Source: Desulfobacterales bacterium
GTDB taxonomy: Bacteria; Desulfobacterota; Desulfobacteria; Desulfobacterales; JAHEIW01
DNA: 34,253 nucleotides
Assembly: GCA_020348305.1 (NCBI GenBank)
Contig: CP070746.1
Span: forward strand, 4,897,075-4,931,327
Direction: 5' to 3'
Numbering within the stretch: position 1 is the stretch's first letter; each line of letters begins with the position of its first letter. Both the position numbers and the translations under genes were made by a program. Positions 1-7,425 of this stretch are shown here, in pieces. The notes beneath the pieces are model-generated. The model worked only from the letters and a program-made list of their open reading frames with translations, did no database searches and was not told where the DNA came from.

Positions 1-504
1 CTGTCTTAGACTCTTAATTACAATGTCCGGATCGGCCTCAGTTTTTAAGACAAGTGTCAGCGCAGTGGTTTTGCCGTCAGCTGAAAAGAGGTTCTTTCGG
101 AACAAATCTACGCCAGAGACGACCGCAGAAAATTTATCCATACGCCAATCACCGGTTATGTCAACTGCCTTCTTGATGCCCGCAAGGCTAATAACCCGTC
201 TAACACCATCTATTTCAGCAGCAGCCTCCGATAGCTGCTCTATCTTGCGGAAGGTCTGCGAATCAAAAACATTTTCACATTTAACAACAACCCGGATAAT
301 CTCATCAGAGCCGAACAGCTTTTTGAAATCTTCGTAACGGGCTGTCTCTGGAAGATTTTCAATTTGAAGATCATAAATGGAGGTCTTAAACGAGAGATGA
401 GGGATTTGCCACGCAAAAAAAAGGGTAATTAATGTGATAATCAAAATAACAACCATAGGCCTGCGAAGGATCCACCGCAACATCTCATTTGAGGAAAAGC
501 GCAT
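1..504 (-). CDS. RND/MMPL-superfamily membrane protein, N-terminal part (truncated by window edge)
   Basis: An open frame runs leftward from an ATG at 504 to the window edge, giving 168 residues with no stop. Residues about 13-33 form one hydrophobic helix, followed by a soluble region with segments such as FKTSIYDLQIENLPETARYE and KKLFGSDEIIRVVV. A first membrane helix followed by a periplasmic domain, with a 'P..Y..F...FGSDE..V' stretch, is the usual start of RND-type exporters of the MMPL/HpnN kind. Such proteins move lipids or other hydrophobic molecules using the proton gradient. It is the last visible gene of the minus-strand block, 137 bases after apbE. No clear ribosome binding site precedes the ATG, and an ATG at 483 is an alternative start. 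The family is fairly likely; the substrate is unknown. Confidence 0.6.
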   Translation of the reverse strand, partial: MRFSSNEMLRWILRRPMVVILIITLITLFFAWQIPHLSFKTSIYDLQIENLPETARYEDFKKLFGSDEIIRVVVKCENVFDSQTFRKIEQLSEAAAEIDGVRRVISLAGIKKAVDITGDWRMDKFSAVVSGVDLFRKNLFSADGKTTALTLVLKTEADPDIVIKSLRQ

Positions 505-641
505 AGCAAAACCCGTTCATCTAATTAATCAGCCATCTTTTTATGAAATCGAGGTGACTAATTTAAACCACGTGATAGAACTTATGTACAACACTATTCT
601 GATAGCAATTTTATGCCAAAACAAAATAAATCCCTTCAAAT

Positions 642-1661
642 TTAATTCTCAGTTTCGAATCCTTTGGAATAAAAATCCACCAGCATTCCGTCCGGTTTTT
701 CGATAACAATCAATCCTTCAACATCATCGAGACGGTCAATTAAGCTCAGACCGTTTTTGTGTCCCATAACCATAATAGCGGTGGCCAACCCGTCAGCAAA
801 GGTGCAGGTATTCGATACAATTGAAACGCTGACAACTCCATTGGCAACCGGATAACCCGTTTTGGGATCGATCACATGGGAGTAACGAATACCATTGACT
901 TCGAAAAAATTGCGATAATCACCGCTGGTGGCAAAGGCCTTGTTTTGCAAGCGCACCACTTTATAGACGTTGCTGATGGCTGCATCTTTTTGAGGTCTGT
1001 TAATACCAACCCGCCACGGTTGGCCATCCTTTCGCAAACCGGATGCATAAACCTCTCCACCAATCTCAACCAAATAGTTTTGAAATCCTTCTCTGTGAAT
1101 CACCTCGGCAATCGCATCAACACCATATCCCTTGGCAATAGAGGAAAAATCAAGAGTTACAGATGCATGTTTTTTAATTAAATATCCAGGGCTTATGATT
1201 TCGATATTCTCAAAACCAATTGACGGCAAAAGCGCCTCAACCTGACGCTTAGGCGGGATTTTATTTTTGCGACCGGCACGGCCAAAACCCCAAAGATCAA
1301 CTAATGGATTGACAGTTGCATCCCATGCGCCTTCGGATAGATCATACACTTTTTTACCCATTTGCATGACCCGAAAAAAATCATCTGTAACTTCGAATTT
1401 CACATCCGCCTGGCCCAGATCATTAAATCGACTGATTTCACTATCTTTGATGTAAGTGGACATGCTCTGGTTGATTTCGCCCAGGCGCTTTTCAATCTTA
1501 TCCTTTAGCCCTTTAATACCTTGAAAGTACCCGGTAACAATCTTTAGGTGATAGGTCGTTCCCATGGTACGCCCCTGGATCAGGTGTTCTTTTTTTGCTT
1601 CACAAACAAGCGGCAGCAATACAAGCATTAGTGCTGCTATGTAATTGTAAAATTTATTCAT
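642..1661 (-). CDS. apbE: FAD:protein FMN transferase (ApbE family)
   Basis: The 339-residue product has an N-terminal signal peptide (hydrophobic residues about 5-20) and then the ApbE fold. Visible family motifs are RTMGTTYHLK near residue 31, LDFSSIAKGYGVD near 170, YLVEIGGEVYASG near 196, HVIDPKTGYPV near 263 and the metal- and flavin-binding FADGLATAIMVMG near 290. ApbE enzymes cleave FAD and attach FMN covalently to a threonine of exported flavoproteins such as RnfG, RnfD or NqrC subunits. The signal peptide places it in the periplasm or on the outer face of the inner membrane. No target flavoprotein is visible here. It follows hypE by 105 bases on the same strand, so co-transcription with the hyp genes is possible but not shown. 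Length is normal for the family. Confidence 0.92.
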   Translation of the reverse strand: MNKFYNYIAALMLVLLPLVCEAKKEHLIQGRTMGTTYHLKIVTGYFQGIKGLKDKIEKRLGEINQSMSTYIKDSEISRFNDLGQADVKFEVTDDFFRVMQMGKKVYDLSEGAWDATVNPLVDLWGFGRAGRKNKIPPKRQVEALLPSIGFENIEIISPGYLIKKHASVTLDFSSIAKGYGVDAIAEVIHREGFQNYLVEIGGEVYASGLRKDGQPWRVGINRPQKDAAISNVYKVVRLQNKAFATSGDYRNFFEVNGIRYSHVIDPKTGYPVANGVVSVSIVSNTCTFADGLATAIMVMGHKNGLSLIDRLDDVEGLIVIEKPDGMLVDFYSKGFETEN

Positions 1662-1766
1662 TATGTTCAGTAAAACGTCTTAATAGCAGTGGCAATAATC
1701 TTGCGAAACATAAAGCTCGTTAAAAAAGAGGTCAGAGATCAGTAACCAGAGACAAGCAGCAAGGAT

Positions 1767-2777
1767 TTAACATATGCGTGGCAGTTGCTCTCCGGCTAGC
1801 ATATCAACAATACGCCTTCCCCCAATGCGGGTTTGCATAAAGACTTTGCCAGGATATTCATCGACCACCTCACCGATGATCGTTGCCGCATTCCCATACG
1901 GATTTGCTCTCATCGCCGCCAAGACCACTTCCGATTGCTCATATGTAACGAAAGCCAATAATTTGCCTTCATTCGCTAAGTAAAGCGGATCAAATCCGAG
2001 CAGCTCACAGGCGGCAGCGACAGCGCTGGTTAACGGTATGTTCTCTTCATAAATTTTAATGCCTACCTCAGACTGCTCCGCAATTTCATTTAAGGCTGTC
2101 CCAACCCCGCCTCGAGTGGGATCCCGCAACACATGGATATCGTTGCTTGCAGAAAACATTTCCTTTACCATATGGTTGAGTGGTGCCGTATCGCTGGAAA
2201 GTGGTGTTTCAAAAGACAGCCCTTCACGCTGGGTGACGATGGTGATCCCATGATCCGCCATGGTGCCGCTTAAAATAATCTTATCTCCGAGCCTTGCATG
2301 ATGGCTGGCAACATTGATGTCTTGCGGTATCAATCCGATTCCCGAGGTATTGATAAAAATCTTATCCACCGCGCCTTTTGGGACCACCTTCGTGTCGCCG
2401 GTGATCACGGTAACACCGGCCTTTTGTGCCGCTTTGCCCATCTCGTTGAGGATTTTGCCCAAATCCGTAATCGGAAACCCTTCTTCTATGATTAGACCCA
2501 CGCTGAGATAAATCGGAGTTGCGCCACACATCGCAATGTCATTTACGGTTCCATTAATGGCGAGATCCCCGATATTTCCACCCGGGAAAAAGATGGGATC
2601 CACTGTATACGAATCCGTTGAAAAGGCAAATCGCATTCCTCGCAGGTCAAAGATAGCTCCATCATTTAATTCAGCCAGTATGGGATTGTCAAAAATGGGC
2701 AGCATCATATCTTTGAGCAATCGGTGAGATATTTTGCCGCCGCTGCCGTGATCTAAAAGAATTTTGTCAGTTTTCAT
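1767..2777 (-). CDS. hypE: Hydrogenase maturation carbamoyl dehydratase HypE
   Basis: The 336-residue protein is a full-length HypE of the PurM/AIR-synthase fold. The N-terminal HGSGGK motif (residues about 10-15) and the ATP-binding region around the NGTVNDIAMCGATP segment are present. The protein ends in PRIC, so the terminal cysteine is intact. In the known pathway HypF transfers a carbamoyl group to this cysteine and HypE dehydrates it with ATP to a thiocyanate. HypC-HypD then passes the cyanide to the iron of the NiFe site. The gene is the last hyp gene of the cluster, 202 bases after hypD, and the spacer holds a REP-like palindrome and a TCTG-rich tract. The ATG at 2777 gives the expected N-terminus, although no strong ribosome binding site precedes it. 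Confidence 0.96.
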   Translation of the reverse strand: MKTDKILLDHGSGGKISHRLLKDMMLPIFDNPILAELNDGAIFDLRGMRFAFSTDSYTVDPIFFPGGNIGDLAINGTVNDIAMCGATPIYLSVGLIIEEGFPITDLGKILNEMGKAAQKAGVTVITGDTKVVPKGAVDKIFINTSGIGLIPQDINVASHHARLGDKIILSGTMADHGITIVTQREGLSFETPLSSDTAPLNHMVKEMFSASNDIHVLRDPTRGGVGTALNEIAEQSEVGIKIYEENIPLTSAVAAACELLGFDPLYLANEGKLLAFVTYEQSEVVLAAMRANPYGNAATIIGEVVDEYPGKVFMQTRIGGRRIVDMLAGEQLPRIC

Positions 2778-2872
2778 GTAATTTGTCCGTTTTCCGTGGT
2801 CAGTTGTCAGTTGTTTTTAAAACGAGTTTACTTTCGATGTCTTGGGTATAAGGATCAACTCAATTTAATCTT

Positions 2873-2897
2873 TGTGGGAGCGGCTTCCAGCCGCGAT
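2873..2897 (+). repeat. REP-like palindrome, copy 1
   Basis: This short element reads TGTGGGAG, then a palindrome GCGGC-TTCCA-GCCGC, then GAT. The stem is perfect with a five-base loop. Two related elements lie at 26503-26526 (inverted) and 26550-26574. It sits in the hypE-hypD spacer. The layout resembles REP elements mobilised by RAYT-type transposases, but no such transposase is in the window. Confidence 0.6.
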
Positions 2898-2923
2898 AAA
2901 ACCAAGAAACCTGAAACCCGCAA

Positions 2924-2980
2924 TCTGTCCTCTGTCCCCTGCCTTCTGTCATCTGTATTCTGTATTCTGATCTCCTCTGT
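2924..2980. repeat. Degenerate TCTG-rich short-period repeat
   Basis: The tract repeats TCTGTC, TCTGTAT and CTGTCAT units with a loose 6-8 base period, directly downstream of the hypD stop codon on the minus strand. The units are imperfect, so this is a diverged simple repeat and not a clean microsatellite. Similar spacers with different unit sequences occur elsewhere in the window. Confidence 0.5.
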
Positions 2981-4077
2981 TAGGCAGTATGATATTTGTA
3001 AAACGCCGCACACGTTCCCTCCGTCGAAACCATACAGGGTCCTACCGGATCTTCAGGGGTGCAAACCTTCCGGTATAGTGCACATTCAGGAGGAGTCTTG
3101 GTACCGGTGAGAATTTCTCCGCAGGCACAACCTTTCGGAGTTTGGGCATCGGGAACCTGGAGATCAAAAAGATTTTCCGCATCATGGGCCGCATAGCGTT
3201 CTCGAATTTTTAGCCCGCTTTGGGGAATCACACCGATACCGCGCCAACAAACATCGGCCGGTTCAAACACATCGTTCAGGATTTGTTGCGCTTTGGTATT
3301 ACCGTCAAATGTCACCGCCCTTGGATAGGCATTTTCCAAAACCGGCTTTGCGGTCTCAATCTGCTCAACGAGCACGGATATAGCGTGTAGAATATCGGCC
3401 GGCTCAAAGCCGGATATGACGCACGGGATTTGATGCCGATCAAAAAAAGCCTGGTAGCCCTTTACACCGATAATAACGGAAACATGACCCGGTAAAATAA
3501 ATCCGCCGATGTTGATTTTTTCGGCGGCCATCAGCGCTTCCAGGGCAGGCGGCACCAGCTTGTGGGCAGATATCACCGAAAAATTTTTAACATTCGTCTG
3601 GGCGGCAGAGAGAATGGATGCGGCAATCGTGGGGGCGGTGGTTTCAAATCCCACGCCCAGAAACGCGACGTTTTTATCCGGGTTTTTCTTGGCAATTTCC
3701 AGGGCGTCGAAGGTTGAATAGACCACCCGGATATCCCGGCCGCCGGCACTCTCTTTTTGCAATGACGATTTGGTGCCCGGAACTCGCATCAAATCCCCAA
3801 AGGTAGCTACAATTACATCATCCATCCGGCAAAGTTCGATAAAGGCATCAACTTCTGCTTGATCGGTCACACACACCGGACACCCCGGTCCGGAAAGCAA
3901 CGAAATCGTCTCCGGTAAAACAGACCGAATCCCACTGCGAAAGATCGATACGGTATGGGTACCACAGACTTCCATCAGGCGAATGTTCCGTTTGCTGGTA
4001 TTTATAATCTTTTTGATCAGCTTTTCAGCAATTTCTGAGTCTCTATATTCTTCAATATGTTTTAAAGTCATTTTCAA
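2980..4077 (-). CDS. hypD: Hydrogenase maturation iron-sulfur scaffold HypD
   Basis: The 365-residue product is a full-length HypD. It shows the MEVCGTHT motif near residue 36, SGPGCPVCVTDQAE near 82, the GFETTAPT segment near 142, GFILPGHVSVI near 191, and the C-terminal cysteine cluster that binds the [4Fe-4S] centre (CACGEILTG through CTPEDPVGPCMVSTEGTC). HypD with HypC forms the complex on which the Fe(CN)2CO unit is assembled. The gene follows hypF by 25 bases on the same strand. An ATG two codons downstream (4071) is an alternative start. An AAGG about ten bases upstream of 4077 favours the first ATG. Confidence 0.96.
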   Translation of the reverse strand: MKMTLKHIEEYRDSEIAEKLIKKIINTSKRNIRLMEVCGTHTVSIFRSGIRSVLPETISLLSGPGCPVCVTDQAEVDAFIELCRMDDVIVATFGDLMRVPGTKSSLQKESAGGRDIRVVYSTFDALEIAKKNPDKNVAFLGVGFETTAPTIAASILSAAQTNVKNFSVISAHKLVPPALEALMAAEKINIGGFILPGHVSVIIGVKGYQAFFDRHQIPCVISGFEPADILHAISVLVEQIETAKPVLENAYPRAVTFDGNTKAQQILNDVFEPADVCWRGIGVIPQSGLKIRERYAAHDAENLFDLQVPDAQTPKGCACGEILTGTKTPPECALYRKVCTPEDPVGPCMVSTEGTCAAFYKYHTA

Positions 4078-4102
4078 ACCTTAAGCGCAGAAAAAGGGCC
4101 AT

Positions 4103-6382
4103 TTAGGATCGAAAACGGGCGGCGGCGACCTGCACCTGCCCCAGCGCAATCCCACCATCATTGGCGGGTACCTGCTGATGAGTGAAGACCTGAAAATTTT
4201 TCTTTTCCAGCGCTTGAATCAAACCGGTTAAAAGTGTCGCGTTTTGAAAACAGCCTCCGCTTAGAACAACGCGGTTCAAATCTCGGTCCTTTCGGATAAC
4301 GTCACACAAATCGGCAAAGAGTCGAATCACGGTCCAATGAAACTTCGCACTGATTTCAGCAATCGCCATTCCATTTTGAACATCGTCAACCACTCCGCGA
4401 ATCATCGGTGCCGGTAAAATTTTATACATATTATCGGTTATCCATTCATAATCATATATCGCATCGGCACTGTCTGCCGCCAGCATCTCCAGCTCCATGG
4501 CCGCTTGCCCTTCAAAATTAACGCGATGGCGTAATCCGATAATGGCAGCCACCCCGTCAAACAGACGCCCCAAGCTGGATGTCAACGGCGAGTTGACTGT
4601 TTTGGAAATCATTTCACTGATGACCGTAATCTTTTGGCTGCCAATTTCGCGCAGCAGCTTAAGATCCAAATTGCGGAAATCACTGCCATAGGCATCTTGC
4701 AGATAACTCAGCGCCATCCGCCAGGGCTCTTTGATGGCCGCGGTACTTCCCGGCATGCCAATATAGGCCATATGACCGACACGTTCAAAGGCATGTTCCT
4801 CAACCACCAGAACTTCTCCTCCCCAGACCGTATGGTCGAGACCGTAACCGGTTCCGTCAAACGACATACCGATCACCGGCCCGTCCAGTTTATGCTCGGC
4901 CATGCAGCTGGCAATGTGCGCATGATGATGCTGCACCCGGATTTTTTGTATGTCTGGGCGTTGTTCCGCATATTGCGTACTCAAATAATCAGGATGCATA
5001 TCATAGGCAATAATTTCCGGGGTGATTTCGAGAATTCGTTGCAGGTGATCAATGGTTAGCTGAAAAAAATCATAGGTCGCCATATTTTCCAGATCCCCAA
5101 TATGCTGGCTCAAAAAGGCAGTATCGTTTTTGGTGATGCAAATCGTATTTTTTAGCTGGGCTCCGCAGGCCAGAATGGGGGGCACCTTATTTTTTAAAAA
5201 AACTGGAATCGGCACAAAGCCCCTGGATCGCCGAATGAATCGTTGGGCACCGCCGCTATGTCTGACGATGGAATCATCACTGCGCAAATAAATATCCCGG
5301 TTGTGAACTAAAAAAAAATCGGCAATCTCACCCAACCGTTTAAAGGCATCATCATCTTCAATGGCAATAGGCTCTTCACTTAAGTTGCCGCTGGTCATGA
5401 CTAAAGCGATAAATCCTGGCTTGAGTAACAAATAATGCAACGGTGTATAGGGCAGCATCACTCCCAAATATTTATTACGCGGTGCAACTTCGTCGGATAT
5501 GCAGGTGGGAATCTTTTTTCTCAGCAACACAATGGGACGCTGAATGGAGGTCAAAATTTTTATTTCATCCGCTTCCATATCGGCATATCGACGGATGTGC
5601 TCGAGGTCGTAGGACATGATGGCAAATGGCTTTTCTTCGCGCAGTTTCCGCTTTCTAAGCCGAACCACCGCGTCCGTGTTTTCAGCATCTGCCGCCAAAT
5701 GGTAGCCGCCAAGTCCCTTGACCGCCACAATATAACCCTGTTTCAAAACCTCAGCCGCTTTTTGGATGGGATCCTGGGTGCGAACCTCATTGCCCCGATG
5801 ATCGCACAAAATGACGTGGGGCCCGCATTGGGCGCAGGCATTCGGCTGGGCGTGGAATCTTCTGTCGGTAGGATCATCGTATTCAGCCTGGCATACGGGA
5901 CACATGCTGAAGTGTCGCATAGAGGTTTTTGGCCGATCATAAGGAATGTCGTCGATAATGGTATAGCGGGGACCACAATTGGTGCAGTTGATAAACGGAT
6001 AGTGAAAGCGCCGATCGTTGGGATCAAATAGTTCCCGCCGGCAATCCTCACATATTGAAACATCCGGTGATATCAGCGTGGACATCTCGGTCTCACCCCG
6101 GCTATGCACAATACTAAAGTCCGGATAATGTCTCACCGATTCCGTTTGGCGGGATATTTCAACAATATGGGCTAAGGGCGGATGCTTTTGGCAAAGATCG
6201 CTTTCAAACGATGCAATTCGATCGGGCGATCCCTCAACGTGAATGGACACACCGTGGGAGGTATTGGCCACTTCACCTTTCAGGCCGTAGTGATGAGCCA
6301 ATTGGAATACAAAGGGTCGAAAACCGACACCCTGTACGATTCCATTCACGTCTATCTTTTTGGCAACATCATCATTGGCCAT
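4103..6382 (-). CDS. hypF: Carbamoyltransferase HypF
   Basis: The 759-residue product has the complete HypF domain order. An acylphosphatase domain comes first (GIVQGVGFRPFVFQLA near residue 14). Two zinc-finger modules follow (CEDCRRELFDP with CTNCGP, and CPVCQAEYDDP with CAQCGP, residues about 110-185). Then come a YrdC-like nucleotide-binding domain (about 200-390) and a C-terminal Kae1-like carbamoyltransferase domain with HHHAHIASCMAEH, DGTGYGLDHTVWGGE and LSGGCFQNATLL. HypF makes carbamoyl-AMP from carbamoyl phosphate and ATP and loads it onto the HypE C-terminal cysteine. Length and motifs are typical. It lies between hypC and hypD on one strand. The start codon lacks a strong ribosome binding site but places the acylphosphatase motif at the usual distance. 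Confidence 0.97.
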   Translation of the reverse strand: MANDDVAKKIDVNGIVQGVGFRPFVFQLAHHYGLKGEVANTSHGVSIHVEGSPDRIASFESDLCQKHPPLAHIVEISRQTESVRHYPDFSIVHSRGETEMSTLISPDVSICEDCRRELFDPNDRRFHYPFINCTNCGPRYTIIDDIPYDRPKTSMRHFSMCPVCQAEYDDPTDRRFHAQPNACAQCGPHVILCDHRGNEVRTQDPIQKAAEVLKQGYIVAVKGLGGYHLAADAENTDAVVRLRKRKLREEKPFAIMSYDLEHIRRYADMEADEIKILTSIQRPIVLLRKKIPTCISDEVAPRNKYLGVMLPYTPLHYLLLKPGFIALVMTSGNLSEEPIAIEDDDAFKRLGEIADFFLVHNRDIYLRSDDSIVRHSGGAQRFIRRSRGFVPIPVFLKNKVPPILACGAQLKNTICITKNDTAFLSQHIGDLENMATYDFFQLTIDHLQRILEITPEIIAYDMHPDYLSTQYAEQRPDIQKIRVQHHHAHIASCMAEHKLDGPVIGMSFDGTGYGLDHTVWGGEVLVVEEHAFERVGHMAYIGMPGSTAAIKEPWRMALSYLQDAYGSDFRNLDLKLLREIGSQKITVISEMISKTVNSPLTSSLGRLFDGVAAIIGLRHRVNFEGQAAMELEMLAADSADAIYDYEWITDNMYKILPAPMIRGVVDDVQNGMAIAEISAKFHWTVIRLFADLCDVIRKDRDLNRVVLSGGCFQNATLLTGLIQALEKKNFQVFTHQQVPANDGGIALGQVQVAAARFRS

Positions 6383-6466
6383 GGTAACTATACCAGAGAA
6401 ACCTGTTAACCAAACTTAGTGTCACCCCATCGAAAGCCTCGTGTTTGAACTTTAAATTGGTTATCA

Positions 6467-6709
6467 TTAATTCGTTTTGCTATCTTTTTTTTCAATCAAC
6501 TCGGCGGCCTCCTTTAGAAGAGCCAGCGTCTCCATGGCGGCTTGTTCGTCTATTTTCTGAATGGCAAATCCGGCATGTACGATGACATATTCACCCACCT
6601 GAGCATCTTCAAGCAACAGCAGGCTGGCTTCACGTTGCACGCCGTCCACATCGATGGTTGCCATGTTGTTTTCAATCTTGGTTATTTTAGATGGGATTGC
6701 CAGACACAT
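6467..6709 (-). CDS. hypC: Hydrogenase maturation chaperone HypC
   Basis: This 80-residue protein begins MCLAIPSKI, with the essential cysteine directly after the initiator methionine as in all HypC/HybG proteins. It continues with the OB-like fold segment YVIVHAGFAIQKIDEQAA near residue 42. HypC carries the Fe(CN)2CO unit with HypD and holds the large-subunit precursor in an open state until nickel is inserted. Its first 23 bases overlap the end of the protease gene, which suggests translational coupling. The last dozen residues are a charged tail. No other start fits because Cys2 is diagnostic. Confidence 0.96.
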   Translation of the reverse strand: MCLAIPSKITKIENNMATIDVDGVQREASLLLLEDAQVGEYVIVHAGFAIQKIDEQAAMETLALLKEAAELIEKKDSKTN

Positions 6710-7232
6710 TATCTGAGGTTCCTTTCTGCGCGTAAGATATTCCGAGACGATCCAGTTCGGCTAAAACCATCGCGATGACATCATGGATCTTTGCTTGTAT
6801 CGTCGGGGTTAAGTCAATGCACATGGTTTCGATATCCTCGGGTTCAACCCCGATAATGACGGTTGCCGGTACGTGATCAAGGGCCTGACACAGGGTCAAG
6901 GCCTCCAAAAAATCAACCTGGTGCAACGAATTTTTGGCGCGGATCCTTTCCGGGATGGCATCGCCTTCCAACCGATACACATCACCGGGCTTGCCTTTAT
7001 TTCTGATGGCATCCACCACAATTAAATGTTTAGGTTTGGAAATGACACCGAGCAAATTGATTCCTAAAACCCCCCCATCAACCAGCAGAACATTGTCCGG
7101 GAATTCGTACTCGCGTTGCATTATTTCAACCACCCGAACCCCGAAGCCTTCATCCGAATAAAGCGTGCAACCTATACCGAGAACCATCACCTCCACGGCA
7201 TATATTTCGTCAAACGGATTTTTATCAGACAT
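6687..7232 (-). CDS. Hydrogenase maturation endopeptidase (HybD/HynC/HyaD type)
   Basis: The 181-residue protein has the fold signature of the nickel-dependent proteases that trim the hydrogenase large subunit: VLGIGCTLYSDEGFGVRVVE near residue 17, LLVDGGVLGINLL near 49, and VVDAI near 72. The three nickel-sensing positions of the family correspond to Glu28, Asp74 and His104. The presumed substrate is the large subunit at 7426-9075, cut after the His of its C-terminal ACGVH motif. The chosen ATG leaves 15 residues before the usual start of the fold. An internal ATG (7187) has a GGAGG only two bases away, which is too close, so the longer form is preferred. This is the first gene of the maturation unit. 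Confidence 0.92.
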   Translation of the reverse strand: MSDKNPFDEIYAVEVMVLGIGCTLYSDEGFGVRVVEIMQREYEFPDNVLLVDGGVLGINLLGVISKPKHLIVVDAIRNKGKPGDVYRLEGDAIPERIRAKNSLHQVDFLEALTLCQALDHVPATVIIGVEPEDIETMCIDLTPTIQAKIHDVIAMVLAELDRLGISYAQKGTSDNVSGNPI

Positions 7233-7335
7233 TTACCAACCCGTGTAGAATCTGAAAATATCAGCGCAAATGTAGGGGGCGAACTTTACGCCCGCCTGCC
7301 TACCGGTTATGTAATTTAAGAATATTAGAATAATA

Positions 7336-7365
7336 AATTTACACCAAAAACAGATAAACCGTCAA
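7336..7365 (-). promoter_or_regulatory. Candidate sigma70 promoter for the maturation unit
   Basis: On the minus strand, TTGACG at 7365-7360 and TAAATT at 7341-7336 are separated by 18 bases. The site lies just beyond the terminator that ends the hydrogenase structural genes and about 100 bases before the protease start. This is the arrangement expected if the maturation genes are transcribed separately. Evidence is by consensus only. Confidence 0.45.
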
Positions 7366-7371
7366 CACTCG

Positions 7372-7403
7372 AAAAAAATGGCCTCCCGAAAACTCGGGAG
7401 GCC
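7372..7403 (-). terminator. Rho-independent terminator after the hydrogenase large subunit
   Basis: A perfect ten-base-pair stem GGCCTCCCGA / TCGGGAGGCC (7380-7389 with 7394-7403) encloses a four-base loop. On the minus strand it is followed by ATTTTTTT. It lies 22 bases after the large-subunit stop codon and separates the structural genes from the maturation genes. Confidence 0.92.
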
Positions 7404-7425
7404 GTGGGATACGCAGATAGCTTTG

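Noticed and set aside
434..706. A 90-codon plus-strand frame
   Set aside because: It overlaps the start of the RND-type gene and the end of apbE on the other strand and has no supporting signal.
7256..7310. A GC-rich element (GGGGGCG...CGCCC) in the leader of the protease gene as a fourth REP copy
   Set aside because: It can form only a short stem and lacks the TGTGGGAG head of the other three copies.
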